The notes below the pieces were generated by a model. The model ran no database searches, was not told where the DNA came from, and saw only the letters and a list, made by a program, of their open reading frames with translations. Positions 1 through 10,467 of a stretch of DNA of 62,044 bases are shown here, piece by piece. This stretch comes from Gemmatimonadota bacterium (lineage in GTDB: Bacteria; Gemmatimonadota; Gemmatimonadetes; Longimicrobiales; Gaopeijiaceae), in the NCBI GenBank assembly GCA_029879725.1, contig JAOUPR010000008.1, forward strand, positions 1 to 62,044, read 5' to 3'. Position numbers and translations under genes: made by a program. Positions within the stretch are counted from its first letter, which is position 1, and each line of letters opens with the position of its first letter.

Positions 1-377
1 GCCAGCCCGGCTTCCTTGAGTTCCCGGAGCTTTTCGGTGGTGCAGAGCGGGGTGGTGGCCGGCGTGATGGCCATGCGCAGCCCGAGCTCGCTCCCGTAAC
101 GGGTGAGTTCCACGATGTCGGGGCGCTTGAGACAGTCGCCGCCGGAGAAGACGAAGATGATGGGTCCGAAGCGCCGCACGTCGTCGAGGAGCTTCTTGGC
201 CTCCTCGGTGGTGAGCTCGTCCGGATGGCGGAGCGGCTGGGCTTCGGCGCGGCAGTGCTTGCAGGCGAGGTCGCACGCCTGGGTGGTCTCCCAGATCACC
301 AGGAAAGGAGCGTTGTCGAAGTCCCGGACCATCCCCGGGTGTCCGCTCCCGTGACCGTGTTTCATATGGTGTAGCAT
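1..377 (-). CDS. Radical SAM/SPASM-type protein, N-terminal part
   Basis: Partial gene: 125 codons are visible and the rest lies beyond base 1. The minus-strand translation carries the radical SAM 4Fe-4S motif CDLACKHC (Cys35, Cys39, Cys42), preceded by NAPFLVIWETTQA and followed by a glycine-rich FSGGD stretch near residue 80, the usual SAM-contacting loop. This N-terminus resembles the TIGR04053-type radical SAM/SPASM proteins related to heme-pathway and peptide-maturation enzymes; the exact reaction cannot be told from the fragment. A His-rich start (HHMKHGHGSGH) precedes the core. I chose the ATG at 377 because GGAGGGG lies about 9 bp upstream; the ATG at 365 is in frame but has no such site. 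It reads away from the HD-domain gene on the other strand. Family certain, function open. Confidence 0.88.
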   Translation of the reverse strand, partial: MLHHMKHGHGSGHPGMVRDFDNAPFLVIWETTQACDLACKHCRAEAQPLRHPDELTTEEAKKLLDDVRRFGPIIFVFSGGDCLKRPDIVELTRYGSELGLRMAITPATTPLCTTEKLRELKEAGL

Positions 378-642
378 GGGCAGTATCCCCTCCAGTCTTC
401 CGTTGACGCTTCAATAATCGGCGGACGGCGTCGCGCGGGCTGTCGGGGTGGGCGCGCCGCCGGCCGTGGGGAGCTTCCCGACGCGTACTCCGTAGATGTC
501 CGGTGGATACGGATTGCCGGGCGGGGAACCGGTTTTCCGCCGGCCGTGGATCTCGTCCCACGCCACACGAGATCCTTGACCGGCGGAGCCCCGCGCCCGA
601 GCTTCCCTCCCCCTGTCACGAGCCATTGGAAGGTGAGGAACG

Positions 643-1206
643 ATGCCCCATCGAAGTGAAGCTGTCGCCCTCCTCGAAGAGTGGGTGGAGAACGAGGCGC
701 TCCGGAAGCACATGTTCGCCGTGGAGGCCGCGGTGCGGCACTACGCGCGCATGAAGGGGGCCGACGAGGATCTCTGGGGGATGGCCGGGCTCCTCCACGA
801 CCTGGACTGGGAGAAGTACCCCGACGAACACCCGCTCAAGGGCGTGGAAAAGCTGCGGGAACTGGGATACCCGGAGGAGGTGATCCACGCCATTCTGGCC
901 CATCGCCCGGACTTCACCGGGGTGTCGCCGGAGACCGAGCTGGATCGGGTCCTCTATGCCTGCGACGAGTTGTCCGGGCTGGTCTTCGCCTGTTGCCTGG
1001 TCCGTCCCAACGGAATCGACGACCTCGCCCCGAAGTCGGTGGTGAAGAAGCTCAAGGACAAGACGTTCGCCGCCGGCGTGAGCCGGGACGACGTGGAGGA
1101 GGGGCTCGGGCTCATCGGAGTGGAACGGAACGTGCATATCCAGAACGTCATCGATGGTCTGCGTGCCGTGGCCGCCGAACTGGGGATCCGGGGGGAGGAC
1201 CTGTAG
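643..1206 (+). CDS. HD-domain phosphohydrolase-like protein
   Basis: A 187-residue soluble protein with the HD superfamily pattern: an early His in LRKHMFAVE, the metal-binding HD pair in GLLHDLDW (about residues 52-54), a His in HAILAHR and a later Asp in YACDELSG. These proteins are metal-dependent phosphohydrolases acting on nucleotides or phosphoesters; the substrate is not visible. The size and layout match the compact stand-alone HD proteins common in bacteria. GAGGAA sits 4-9 bases before the ATG and supports the start. No partner gene is overlapped; the next gene begins about 90 bp downstream with its own ribosome site. Confidence 0.85.
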   Translation: MPHRSEAVALLEEWVENEALRKHMFAVEAAVRHYARMKGADEDLWGMAGLLHDLDWEKYPDEHPLKGVEKLRELGYPEEVIHAILAHRPDFTGVSPETELDRVLYACDELSGLVFACCLVRPNGIDDLAPKSVVKKLKDKTFAAGVSRDDVEEGLGLIGVERNVHIQNVIDGLRAVAAELGIRGEDL

Positions 1207-1295
1207 GGCGACCCCGGAGGAACCCGGGAAAATCGCGTCGTGTAGGGAGATCGTTCGTCGGAGTTCTTCGGTCCCGGGGTGAGGAGCCGTATTCC

Positions 1296-3872
1296 ATGCG
1301 TCGTCTGGTCTTGTTCGCGGTGATGGTGGGCTCCCTGGCTTCCGGGTCGGGAGGGCGCCTTCATGCCCAGGACGTGGAGATGCTGGGAAGGCGGTACGGC
1401 ACGACCCCGCCCGCGGGGTACTACCGCGAGCTCGGGAGGAACCCCGCCGCCTTCCGCTTCCAACGGGGGCGGGCCGTTCGTGGGCCCGTGGACGCGGCGG
1501 CGAGGATCTCCGGAGACGCGGGCGCGTCCGGACCGGCGGGAGCAGGAGGTTCGGGGCCCGCCGCGACTCCGCTGGGCCCGCGTGGGGGGACCGTGGCGGG
1601 AACGTTCCGCATCCCCGTGGTGCTCGGGCTCTTCAGCGATTCGCCGGCGAGTCCGCCCTATGGGTTCGACGTGGTCGCCTCCTCCTTCTTCGGAGCCACG
1701 GGACTCACGATCCCCGCCTACTACTCGGAGGTCTCGGGGGGACGGTTGGACCTCGTGGGAGACGTGAGCGACTGGGTGCGCTCGGTGAAGTCCCAGGCGG
1801 ACGCGACCGGCGGAGAAAGTGGGCTCGTCTCCGGCACGGTGGGGCCGTACATCATCGACATCCTGGGGAAGATCCAGGGAGTGGACTGGGGGCTGTACGA
1901 CAACGACGGCCCCGACGGCGTCCCCAATTCGGGAGACGACGACGGGTACGTGGACGTCCTCTCGGTGATCCACCCCAACAAGGGCGGGGAGTGCGGAGGG
2001 ACGGGAAAGGAGGACCGTATCTGGTCGCACCGTTGGAGTCTGACTTCGGCGGCGTCCCAGGTCTTCCGCACCGACACCCCGGCCGCCGGGGGAGGGGTCA
2101 TCCTCATCGACGACTACGTGGTACAGCCCGTCCTGTCCTGCAACTCCGTGGACCTGAACGCCATCGGCGTCTTCACGCACGAGCTGGGTCATGCCTTCGG
2201 CCTCCCCGACCTGTACGACACCGACGACACCGACGGAGGGCGCCACGCCGGCGCGGGCGAATGGGATCTCATGGCGTCGGGTTCCTGGGGGTGCCGGGGG
2301 AACGACCCGGCGACCCCGTGCCACATGGGCGCGTGGTCCAAGCTGGCGCTCGGGTGGGTGACGGAGCAGGTGATCTCCCCCGGGACGGACATGGGGACGG
2401 TCACCCTCCCGCCCGTGGAGACCTCGGGCTCCGTGCTGCGGGTCGACGCCTCCGACGGCTCCGGGGAGTACTTCCTCCTGGAGAACCGCCAGCGGATCGG
2501 GTTCGACCAGGGCCTGCATGCTCCGGGTCTCCTCGTGTGGCACATCGATCCGGATTGGGTGTTGGCGCGGTGGCGCATCAACGACGTCAACATCGTGTCC
2601 GGCCACCAGGGGGTCTGGCTCCGCCAGGCGGACGGGCTCGACCAGCTCAGCCAGATCGGGGGAGGGCGGGGCGACGCCTCCGACCCCTTCCCGTACCTGG
2701 GGGTGGACCGCCAGAACGTCGTCTTCCACGCGTCCTCGGTCCCGGCGTCCAAGTCCCACCAGGGCACGGCCACGGGCGTCACGCTCCTGGACATCCAGCG
2801 GGTGGGGTCCGACATGACCTTCCACCTCACGACGCGGCCGACCCGGGTCACGCTACAGACGACCGGAGACGCGGGGAGTGGCGGGCTTCTACGCGTCGAC
2901 GGCGTCGGGGTGCCGGGAGTGTCGCATACCTTCACCGCGGTGCCCTTCACGACGCGTGTGGTCGAGGCCGTGCCCGGTGAGCCGCTCGCCGCCGGGGTGC
3001 GCACACCCTTCGTGTCCTGGGTGGACGACCCGGCCGCGCCCCGGGTCCGGCCGGTGGCCGTGGGGCTGGCGGACACCGCCTTCACCGCGTCCTACGCGGG
3101 CACGCAGTACCAACTGGCGGTGACCCACACGGGGGGAGTGAACGGCGTGGCGCCGGGGCTCACGGTGTCCAACCCGGTCTCGGACGGTTTGTGGTTCGCG
3201 CCGTCCACGCAGGCCACGGTGGAGGCCGTGCCCACCCAGGGGTTCACCTTCCTCGGGTGGACGGGTGATCTGGCGGGGCAGGCGAATCCGGCCACCGTGG
3301 TCATGGACACGCCCCTCTTCGCCGGGGCGGACTACCAGGTGGTGTACGCCATGGCGGTTTCGGATACCGTGGAGTTCTCCGCGGCCGAAGCCCCGGGAGT
3401 CCGTTTCGAAGCGGTGAACGGGACGGTGCCCGTGTACTGGAGCGTGATCTCCGGACGGCTGCCGGAGGGCGTGGTGCTGGGCGCGGGTGGTACCCTCTCG
3501 GGCGCCTCGATGGAGGTGGGCTTGTTCCCGCTCACGGTGCGCGCGCAGGATGCGCGTGGGCTCACCGCCGAGCAGGCGGTGGCCCTGCGGGTCGTGGACC
3601 CGGCGCTGACCCTGGCGCAGATCGCGTCTCCGCTGATCCAGTCCGGGCCGGCGCTCACCGCCAACCAGCGGACCTTCCTGGACAGGAGGGGGAACGCCAA
3701 CGGACGCTACGACCTGGGGGACTACAGAGTGTGGGTCCTGGGCCATCCGGCGATCCCGTCGGGAACGGCCTCCGCGGCCCCGGTGGCATCGGCGCCGGGG
3801 TCCGAGAGGGTGATCTCCGTGGTCCTGGAGCCGGCGCGGTCGCCGGATGCTTCGAAGAAGGAGTCGAGATGA
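1296..3872 (+). CDS. Secreted M6-family metalloprotease with He_PIG and dockerin-like C-terminus
   Basis: An 858-residue exported protease. The first 25 residues form a signal peptide ending near LHAQ. The zinc-protease motif HELGHAFGLPD starts at residue 295, and the following LYD is typical of M6 (immune inhibitor A-like) peptidases. Downstream are an InlB/Flg_new-like repeat with the motif FLGWTGDLAG (about 646-685), a putative immunoglobulin module with the He_PIG signature SGRLPEGVVL (about 712-753), and a tail at about 796-815 with the Asp/Asn-rich pattern DRRGNANGRYDLGD, which looks like half of a type I dockerin. The frame is open upstream to 681, but the ATG at 1296 has GAGGAG 8-13 bases before it and begins the signal peptide. 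Its stop overlaps the next start (ATGA), so the two genes are translationally coupled. Confidence 0.9.
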   Translation: MRRLVLFAVMVGSLASGSGGRLHAQDVEMLGRRYGTTPPAGYYRELGRNPAAFRFQRGRAVRGPVDAAARISGDAGASGPAGAGGSGPAATPLGPRGGTVAGTFRIPVVLGLFSDSPASPPYGFDVVASSFFGATGLTIPAYYSEVSGGRLDLVGDVSDWVRSVKSQADATGGESGLVSGTVGPYIIDILGKIQGVDWGLYDNDGPDGVPNSGDDDGYVDVLSVIHPNKGGECGGTGKEDRIWSHRWSLTSAASQVFRTDTPAAGGGVILIDDYVVQPVLSCNSVDLNAIGVFTHELGHAFGLPDLYDTDDTDGGRHAGAGEWDLMASGSWGCRGNDPATPCHMGAWSKLALGWVTEQVISPGTDMGTVTLPPVETSGSVLRVDASDGSGEYFLLENRQRIGFDQGLHAPGLLVWHIDPDWVLARWRINDVNIVSGHQGVWLRQADGLDQLSQIGGGRGDASDPFPYLGVDRQNVVFHASSVPASKSHQGTATGVTLLDIQRVGSDMTFHLTTRPTRVTLQTTGDAGSGGLLRVDGVGVPGVSHTFTAVPFTTRVVEAVPGEPLAAGVRTPFVSWVDDPAAPRVRPVAVGLADTAFTASYAGTQYQLAVTHTGGVNGVAPGLTVSNPVSDGLWFAPSTQATVEAVPTQGFTFLGWTGDLAGQANPATVVMDTPLFAGADYQVVYAMAVSDTVEFSAAEAPGVRFEAVNGTVPVYWSVISGRLPEGVVLGAGGTLSGASMEVGLFPLTVRAQDARGLTAEQAVALRVVDPALTLAQIASPLIQSGPALTANQRTFLDRRGNANGRYDLGDYRVWVLGHPAIPSGTASAAPVASAPGSERVISVVLEPARSPDASKKESR

Positions 3873-4258
3873 CCACTCGAGCCGTGATCCGCGCACTGAC
3901 CGGTCTCGCCCTGGTGGGGACCGTGGCGTGCAACCGGGGTCCCGAAGGACCCGGGCCGCTGGAAGCCCGAATCGTGGGCGATCCGCTCCCCGCGGGAGCC
4001 GTGGTCCAGGTGACGGGACTGGGGATCCGCGGATTCGAGTCCCGTGGGGATACGCACGTCTACGGCACGGCCGCCCCCTCCGGCACGGGCCCCCATCGGG
4101 TCGTCGTGATCGGCCCGGCGGCGGCGGAGTTGCGGTTCGGCATCCAGGTGGACGACCGGCGGGCCGAACTCCCGGTTGTGACGCTGTCCTCCGCGGTGGA
4201 CGCGTCGAATCGGTCCATCCTCGTGGGTGGGCTGGAGGTCCGGCTTTCCAGGAAGTAG
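3869..4258 (+). CDS. Small lipoprotein coupled to the M6 protease
   Basis: A 129-residue protein beginning with a hydrophobic signal segment and a lipobox-like end (VGTVAC, Cys21), so it is probably a lipoprotein, although Thr at -3 of the lipobox is not ideal. The remainder is rich in Val, Gly and short beta-type segments with no cysteine, which suggests a small beta-sandwich. The ATG overlaps the stop of the protease gene (ATGA), a strong sign of co-translation. I do not recognise a named family. Because the protease ends in a dockerin-like motif, an anchoring partner (cohesin-like role) is a reasonable guess, but no cohesin signature is visible. Start chosen from the overlap and the signal sequence. 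Confidence 0.8.
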   Translation: MTTRAVIRALTGLALVGTVACNRGPEGPGPLEARIVGDPLPAGAVVQVTGLGIRGFESRGDTHVYGTAAPSGTGPHRVVVIGPAAAELRFGIQVDDRRAELPVVTLSSAVDASNRSILVGGLEVRLSRK

Positions 4259-4267
4259 GCGGTCCGC

Positions 4268-4296
4268 TTGCCCCGCCATCCCCGTTGCGCCACCTT
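4268..4296 (+). promoter_or_regulatory. Candidate promoter for metS-like gene and carB
   Basis: TTGCCC (4268-4273), 17 bp, CACCTT (4291-4296). This resembles the TTGNNN-N16-18-TAYCTT pattern seen before other genes here, with one mismatch in the -10 box. It lies about 97 bp before the small membrane peptide. Weaker than the other examples. Confidence 0.35.
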
Positions 4297-4392
4297 TGTT
4301 CGGCTTCAGCGGAACGCGCTGCTGTGGCCACCCGCCAGAGCTCGACGAACCGTACACCTGAGGCAGCTTTTCACCCGCGACGAAGGGGAGCC

Positions 4393-4509
4393 ATGACCAC
4401 CTCCACGTGGATCACCATGATCGTCATGATGGCGTTCGTATGGGGTGGCTTTGCCCTTGCTCTGCGCACCGCCATCCGCAAGGAATCGGGAAAGGGCGGC
4501 GACGTGTAG
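4393..4509 (+). CDS. MetS-like single-helix small subunit (NSS transporter partner)
   Basis: A 38-residue peptide with one membrane helix rich in Met, Ile, Val and Trp (WITMIVMMAFVWGG), followed by a basic tail. Length and pattern match the MetS family, a tiny subunit that accompanies MetP-type sodium/amino-acid (NSS) transporters. GAAGGGGAG lies just upstream of the ATG, a good ribosome site. No NSS transporter is encoded in this window, so this copy is separated from any partner; it is followed 35 bp later by carB. It could instead be an unrelated single-helix peptide, but the glycine pair and helix ends fit MetS well. Confidence 0.65.
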   Translation: MTTSTWITMIVMMAFVWGGFALALRTAIRKESGKGGDV

Positions 4510-4544
4510 CGTGACGAGGCGGCCTCGCAGCACCGGCTCCTGAC

Positions 4545-7781
<3,237 letters not shown>

Positions 7782-7785
7782 GGCT

Positions 7786-8769
7786 CTGGCGTCCGACCCT
7801 CTCTCGGGATTCTTCCTCCACCCGGCGTCCTCCCTCCACGACACGGGTTGGAACCATCCGGAGCACCAGGGACGTTTGCGGACGCTGGCTTCCACCGTGG
7901 GGAAGGACCTCCTCGCGCTCCACGGGCACGTGGAGCAGATGGAGGGCGGAGAGGCGGGGATGGAGGACCTGCTGCGGGTACACGGCGCGGACCACGTGGA
8001 GTCGGTGCGGGCCGCCTGCGAAGAGGCCCGGGACGAGGAGACCATCGTCTCCCTCGACGCCGACACCCGGGTTTCCGGGGCGTCCTGGGAGGCCGCGGTG
8101 GGGAGCGCGGGGTGCGTCATCACCGCGGCGGAGGCGGTGGCCCAGGGGCGATTGCGGACCGCGTTCGTGGCCGCGCGCCCGCCGGGTCACCATGCGACGC
8201 GGGACCGGGCCATGGGGTTCTGCCTCTTCAACCACGTGGCGGTCGCGGCGCGGCGACTCCAGTCCCGCGGACACGCCGAACGGGTCCTCATCGTGGACTG
8301 GGACGTCCACCACGGGAACGGAACCCAGGACATCTTCTACGACGATCCGTCGGTGTTCTACCTGTCCCTCCATCAGTGGCCCCACTATCCCGGCACCGGC
8401 GCGGCCGACGAGACCGGGGTCGGGGCGGGCGAGGGCTTCACGCTCAACGTGCCGCTTCCCGCCGGGACGTCGCGTCCGGTGTACCTGGAGCGGTTCGAAG
8501 CCGCTCTGGACGCCGCGGTGCGGCGCGCCTCCCCGGACTTCATCCTGATCTCCGCGGGATTCGACGTCCTCTCCGGGGATCCCCTGGGTGGGATGCTCCT
8601 CGAGCCGGAGGACCTCCACGCCATGACCGGGACGGTCCTCGCGGCGGCCGCGGAGGCGTGCCGGGGCCGCGTCGTCGCCTCCCTGGAAGGTGGGTACGAT
8701 CCCCGGAGACTGGGGGCGGGCGTGGTGGCAGTGGTGCGGGCGCTGGCCGGGTTGCCGCTCCCCGGATAG
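7786..8769 (+). CDS. Histone deacetylase/acetylpolyamine amidohydrolase family protein, probable CTG start
   Basis: A zinc amidohydrolase of about 327 residues. Seen in order: family N-terminal motif LHDTGWNHPEHQGRL (residues 17-31), RPPGHHAT (about 131-138, catalytic His pair), DWDVHHGNGTQ (about 170-180, zinc Asp/His), SAGFD with the third zinc Asp, and EGGYDP carrying the catalytic Tyr. Substrates of bacterial members are acetylated polyamines or lysine. In frame there is no ATG, GTG or TTG between the upstream stop (7714) and the conserved N-terminus; TTG at 7876 would remove it. CTG at 7786 has GGAGGAG seven bases upstream and is the best start. It follows the carB stop by 4 bp, so it is probably co-transcribed. 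Confidence 0.9.
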   Translation: MASDPLSGFFLHPASSLHDTGWNHPEHQGRLRTLASTVGKDLLALHGHVEQMEGGEAGMEDLLRVHGADHVESVRAACEEARDEETIVSLDADTRVSGASWEAAVGSAGCVITAAEAVAQGRLRTAFVAARPPGHHATRDRAMGFCLFNHVAVAARRLQSRGHAERVLIVDWDVHHGNGTQDIFYDDPSVFYLSLHQWPHYPGTGAADETGVGAGEGFTLNVPLPAGTSRPVYLERFEAALDAAVRRASPDFILISAGFDVLSGDPLGGMLLEPEDLHAMTGTVLAAAAEACRGRVVASLEGGYDPRRLGAGVVAVVRALAGLPLPG

Positions 8770-8822
8770 GCCCCGGAACCCGCCGGGCTCCCCCGGGTCT
8801 CAGACAGAGGAGGGGATCAACG

Positions 8823-8847
8823 GACGGCGGGCCCATCGGCCCCCGTC
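8823..8847 (+). promoter_or_regulatory. Hairpin abutting the ccmH-like ribosome site
   Basis: GACGG-C-GGGCC, loop CATC, GGCCC-CCGTC: a 10-bp stem with one bulged C, ending one base before GGAGG (8848-8852) of the next gene. It could end the carB-deacetylase transcript or limit ribosome access to the downstream gene. No T-run follows. Confidence 0.5.
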
Positions 8848-8860
8848 GGAGGCTTCGTAT

Positions 8861-9355
8861 ATGATGCGATCCATATTGTTCCTCTCCTTGTTCCTGTACG
8901 CTCCCCTCATGGCTTCGGGCCAACGCCCGCCCGCGTCCGGCGAATCGATCCAGGTCCACCCCGAGGCCCGCGAGGCCATCGATCAGCTCAAGTCCCCCTA
9001 CTGTCCCGGGATGATGCTGGACGTGTGTCCTTCGCCGGGCGGCGCGATGCTGCGGGATTCCATCCAGAGCATGGCCGCCGCGGGGATCGGCGCGGACTCC
9101 ATCGTCTCCCTCATCCTGGCCGAATACGGACCGGAGTGGAGAGCCGAGCCGACCCCGGAGGGTACCGGGCTGTGGGCGTGGTTGGTGGCTCCCGCGGGGC
9201 TGGCCCTCGGCCTCGCGCTGGTCTGGGTGATACTGGGGCGACGGCGCGGGCGGCGCGGCCCGGCTCCGTCGTTCCCCCAGCCCACGCCGGAGGATACGGC
9301 GCGGATCGAGGCGGCTCTGAAGATCCTGGACGAGGAGGAGGAGCCGGCTTTCTGA
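8861..9355 (+). CDS. CcmH/CycL-like cytochrome c maturation protein
   Basis: A 164-residue membrane protein: signal peptide (about 1-20), a short periplasmic domain, one membrane helix (about 102-121, ALGLALVWVILG), then an Arg-rich cytoplasmic tail. The motif SPYCPGMMLDVCPS sits where CcmH carries LRCxxC; the two Cys are spaced by seven residues rather than two, a variant seen in some phyla. CcmH reduces apocytochrome c before heme attachment. No other ccm gene is in the window. ATG at 8861 (with a second ATG at 8864) follows GGAGG by 8 bp; the frame extends upstream but without a site. Family call good, biochemical role inferred. Confidence 0.75.
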   Translation: MMRSILFLSLFLYAPLMASGQRPPASGESIQVHPEAREAIDQLKSPYCPGMMLDVCPSPGGAMLRDSIQSMAAAGIGADSIVSLILAEYGPEWRAEPTPEGTGLWAWLVAPAGLALGLALVWVILGRRRGRRGPAPSFPQPTPEDTARIEAALKILDEEEEPAF

Positions 9356-9375
9356 GGCGGATTCCAGCGTACGGA

Positions 9376-9403
9376 TTGCCGCCGGGCCGGCGGCGCCTAC
9401 TTT
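9376..9403 (+). promoter_or_regulatory. Promoter, possibly leaderless, for the methyltransferase gene
   Basis: TTGCCG (9376-9381), 16 bp, TACTTT (9398-9403). The ATG is six bases after the -10 box, so transcription would begin at or next to the start codon. No Shine-Dalgarno sequence lies between the box and the ATG. Confidence 0.6.
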
Positions 9404-9409
9404 TCACCC

Positions 9410-10363
9410 ATGCCCACGACCGAACCCCCCGTCGCCCTGGACTCCCGGGTGCCCTCCATGCTCGACCTCGTGCGGTTGAGCCGCCGTCCCCTCTTCCCCC
9501 CGGGAGGAGAGGAGTTGTACCGGCAGATCGCCCTTCTCACCGGGCTGAAGGAGGGGATGGAGGTTCTCGACGTGGGGTGTGGTCGCGGCGTGCCGCTGGA
9601 GTACTTCGTGCGCGAGCACGGGGTGATGGGGTCCGGCATCGACGTGGATCCCCGGATGATCTCCATGTCGGAGGCGCGGGCCCGGGCCAGCGGGCTGGCC
9701 GGCCGGATGCAGTTCCAGTCCGGGACCGCGGATCGCCTTCCGTACCGGGACGGCATCTTCGACCTCACGGTGGGGGAGCTGGCCCTGGCGGCCCACTGCG
9801 ACCCGGCGGCGGCGGTGGGGGAGTTGGTGCGGGTCACCAAGCCGGGGGGATTCGTGGTGCTCGTCCAGCTGGTGTGGAAGGCACCCGTGGACGCGGAAAG
9901 GCGGCGGGTGCTGTCCGAACACCTCGGCGCGCGCCCCCTGATGCTCGTGGAGTGGAAGCGCATCCTCCGCGAGGCGGGCGTGGCGGAGGTGCACACCGAG
10001 GACTGGTCCGACGACGAGACGGCGTTCCGCCCCAGGGTGGCCAAGCCCTTCCCCGACTTCGCGGAGATCTTCACCCTGAGCGAGAAGCTGGGCATCCTGC
10101 GGCGGGCCTGGAGCCGCTGGGGGCTACGGGGCGTTCGAGCCGTTCTGGAACGGGAGCGGGAGGTGCATCGCCTCCTGAGCCATGAGCGCATCCTGGGCCT
10201 GGATCTCCTGCGGGGGCGCCGGATTCCGGAACGGGCGCCGTCGGAGCCACCGGTCACGCCCCCGGAGGAGTCCCGTCCCGCCCTGGTTCCGGAGATCTCC
10301 GGAGGAGAGGGAGGGGAGACCGCCGGTCTGCCCCTCTTCGGAGGTGCGATCAACCTGAAGTGA
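9410..10363 (+). CDS. Class I SAM-dependent methyltransferase
   Basis: A 317-residue soluble protein. Motif I VLDVGCGRGVPLEYF (about residues 53-67), an acidic motif II GIDVDPRM and the post-motif LPYRDGIFDLTVGELALA define a Methyltransf_11-type Rossmann domain over roughly residues 45-155. The C-terminal half (from about 170) is Arg-rich and ends in a low-complexity Pro/Glu/Gly tail (about 270-310). The substrate is unknown. The gene stands alone between the CcmH-like and M24 genes and has its own promoter. The ATG lies directly behind a -10 box with no ribosome site, which suggests leaderless translation. Confidence 0.85.
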   Translation: MPTTEPPVALDSRVPSMLDLVRLSRRPLFPPGGEELYRQIALLTGLKEGMEVLDVGCGRGVPLEYFVREHGVMGSGIDVDPRMISMSEARARASGLAGRMQFQSGTADRLPYRDGIFDLTVGELALAAHCDPAAAVGELVRVTKPGGFVVLVQLVWKAPVDAERRRVLSEHLGARPLMLVEWKRILREAGVAEVHTEDWSDDETAFRPRVAKPFPDFAEIFTLSEKLGILRRAWSRWGLRGVRAVLEREREVHRLLSHERILGLDLLRGRRIPERAPSEPPVTPPEESRPALVPEISGGEGGETAGLPLFGGAINLK

Positions 10364-10467
10364 AGTCCGGATCATTCTGGTGCGGTGTATCGAGACCGGA
10401 CGGCCTCACCGCACCTGCACGGACGGCGCCGGGCGCCGGCCGTGCCCCACACCGAGAGGATGGAATC

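Noticed and set aside
457..549. 13-bp direct repeat CCGCCGGCCGTGG (457-469 and 537-549) in the 265-bp gap between the radical SAM and HD genes
   Set aside because: Short, GC-only words recur by chance in such DNA; no further copies or structure were seen, and the gap shows no gene or clear promoter.
681..1295. Open upstream extension of the M6 protease frame
   Set aside because: It overlaps the HD-domain gene in another frame and is Arg/Gly-rich; the signal peptide and ribosome site mark ATG 1296.
4030..4050. GATTCGAGTCCCG word resembling a tRNA T-loop
   Set aside because: It lies inside the small lipoprotein gene and no acceptor stem or anticodon arm can be built around it.
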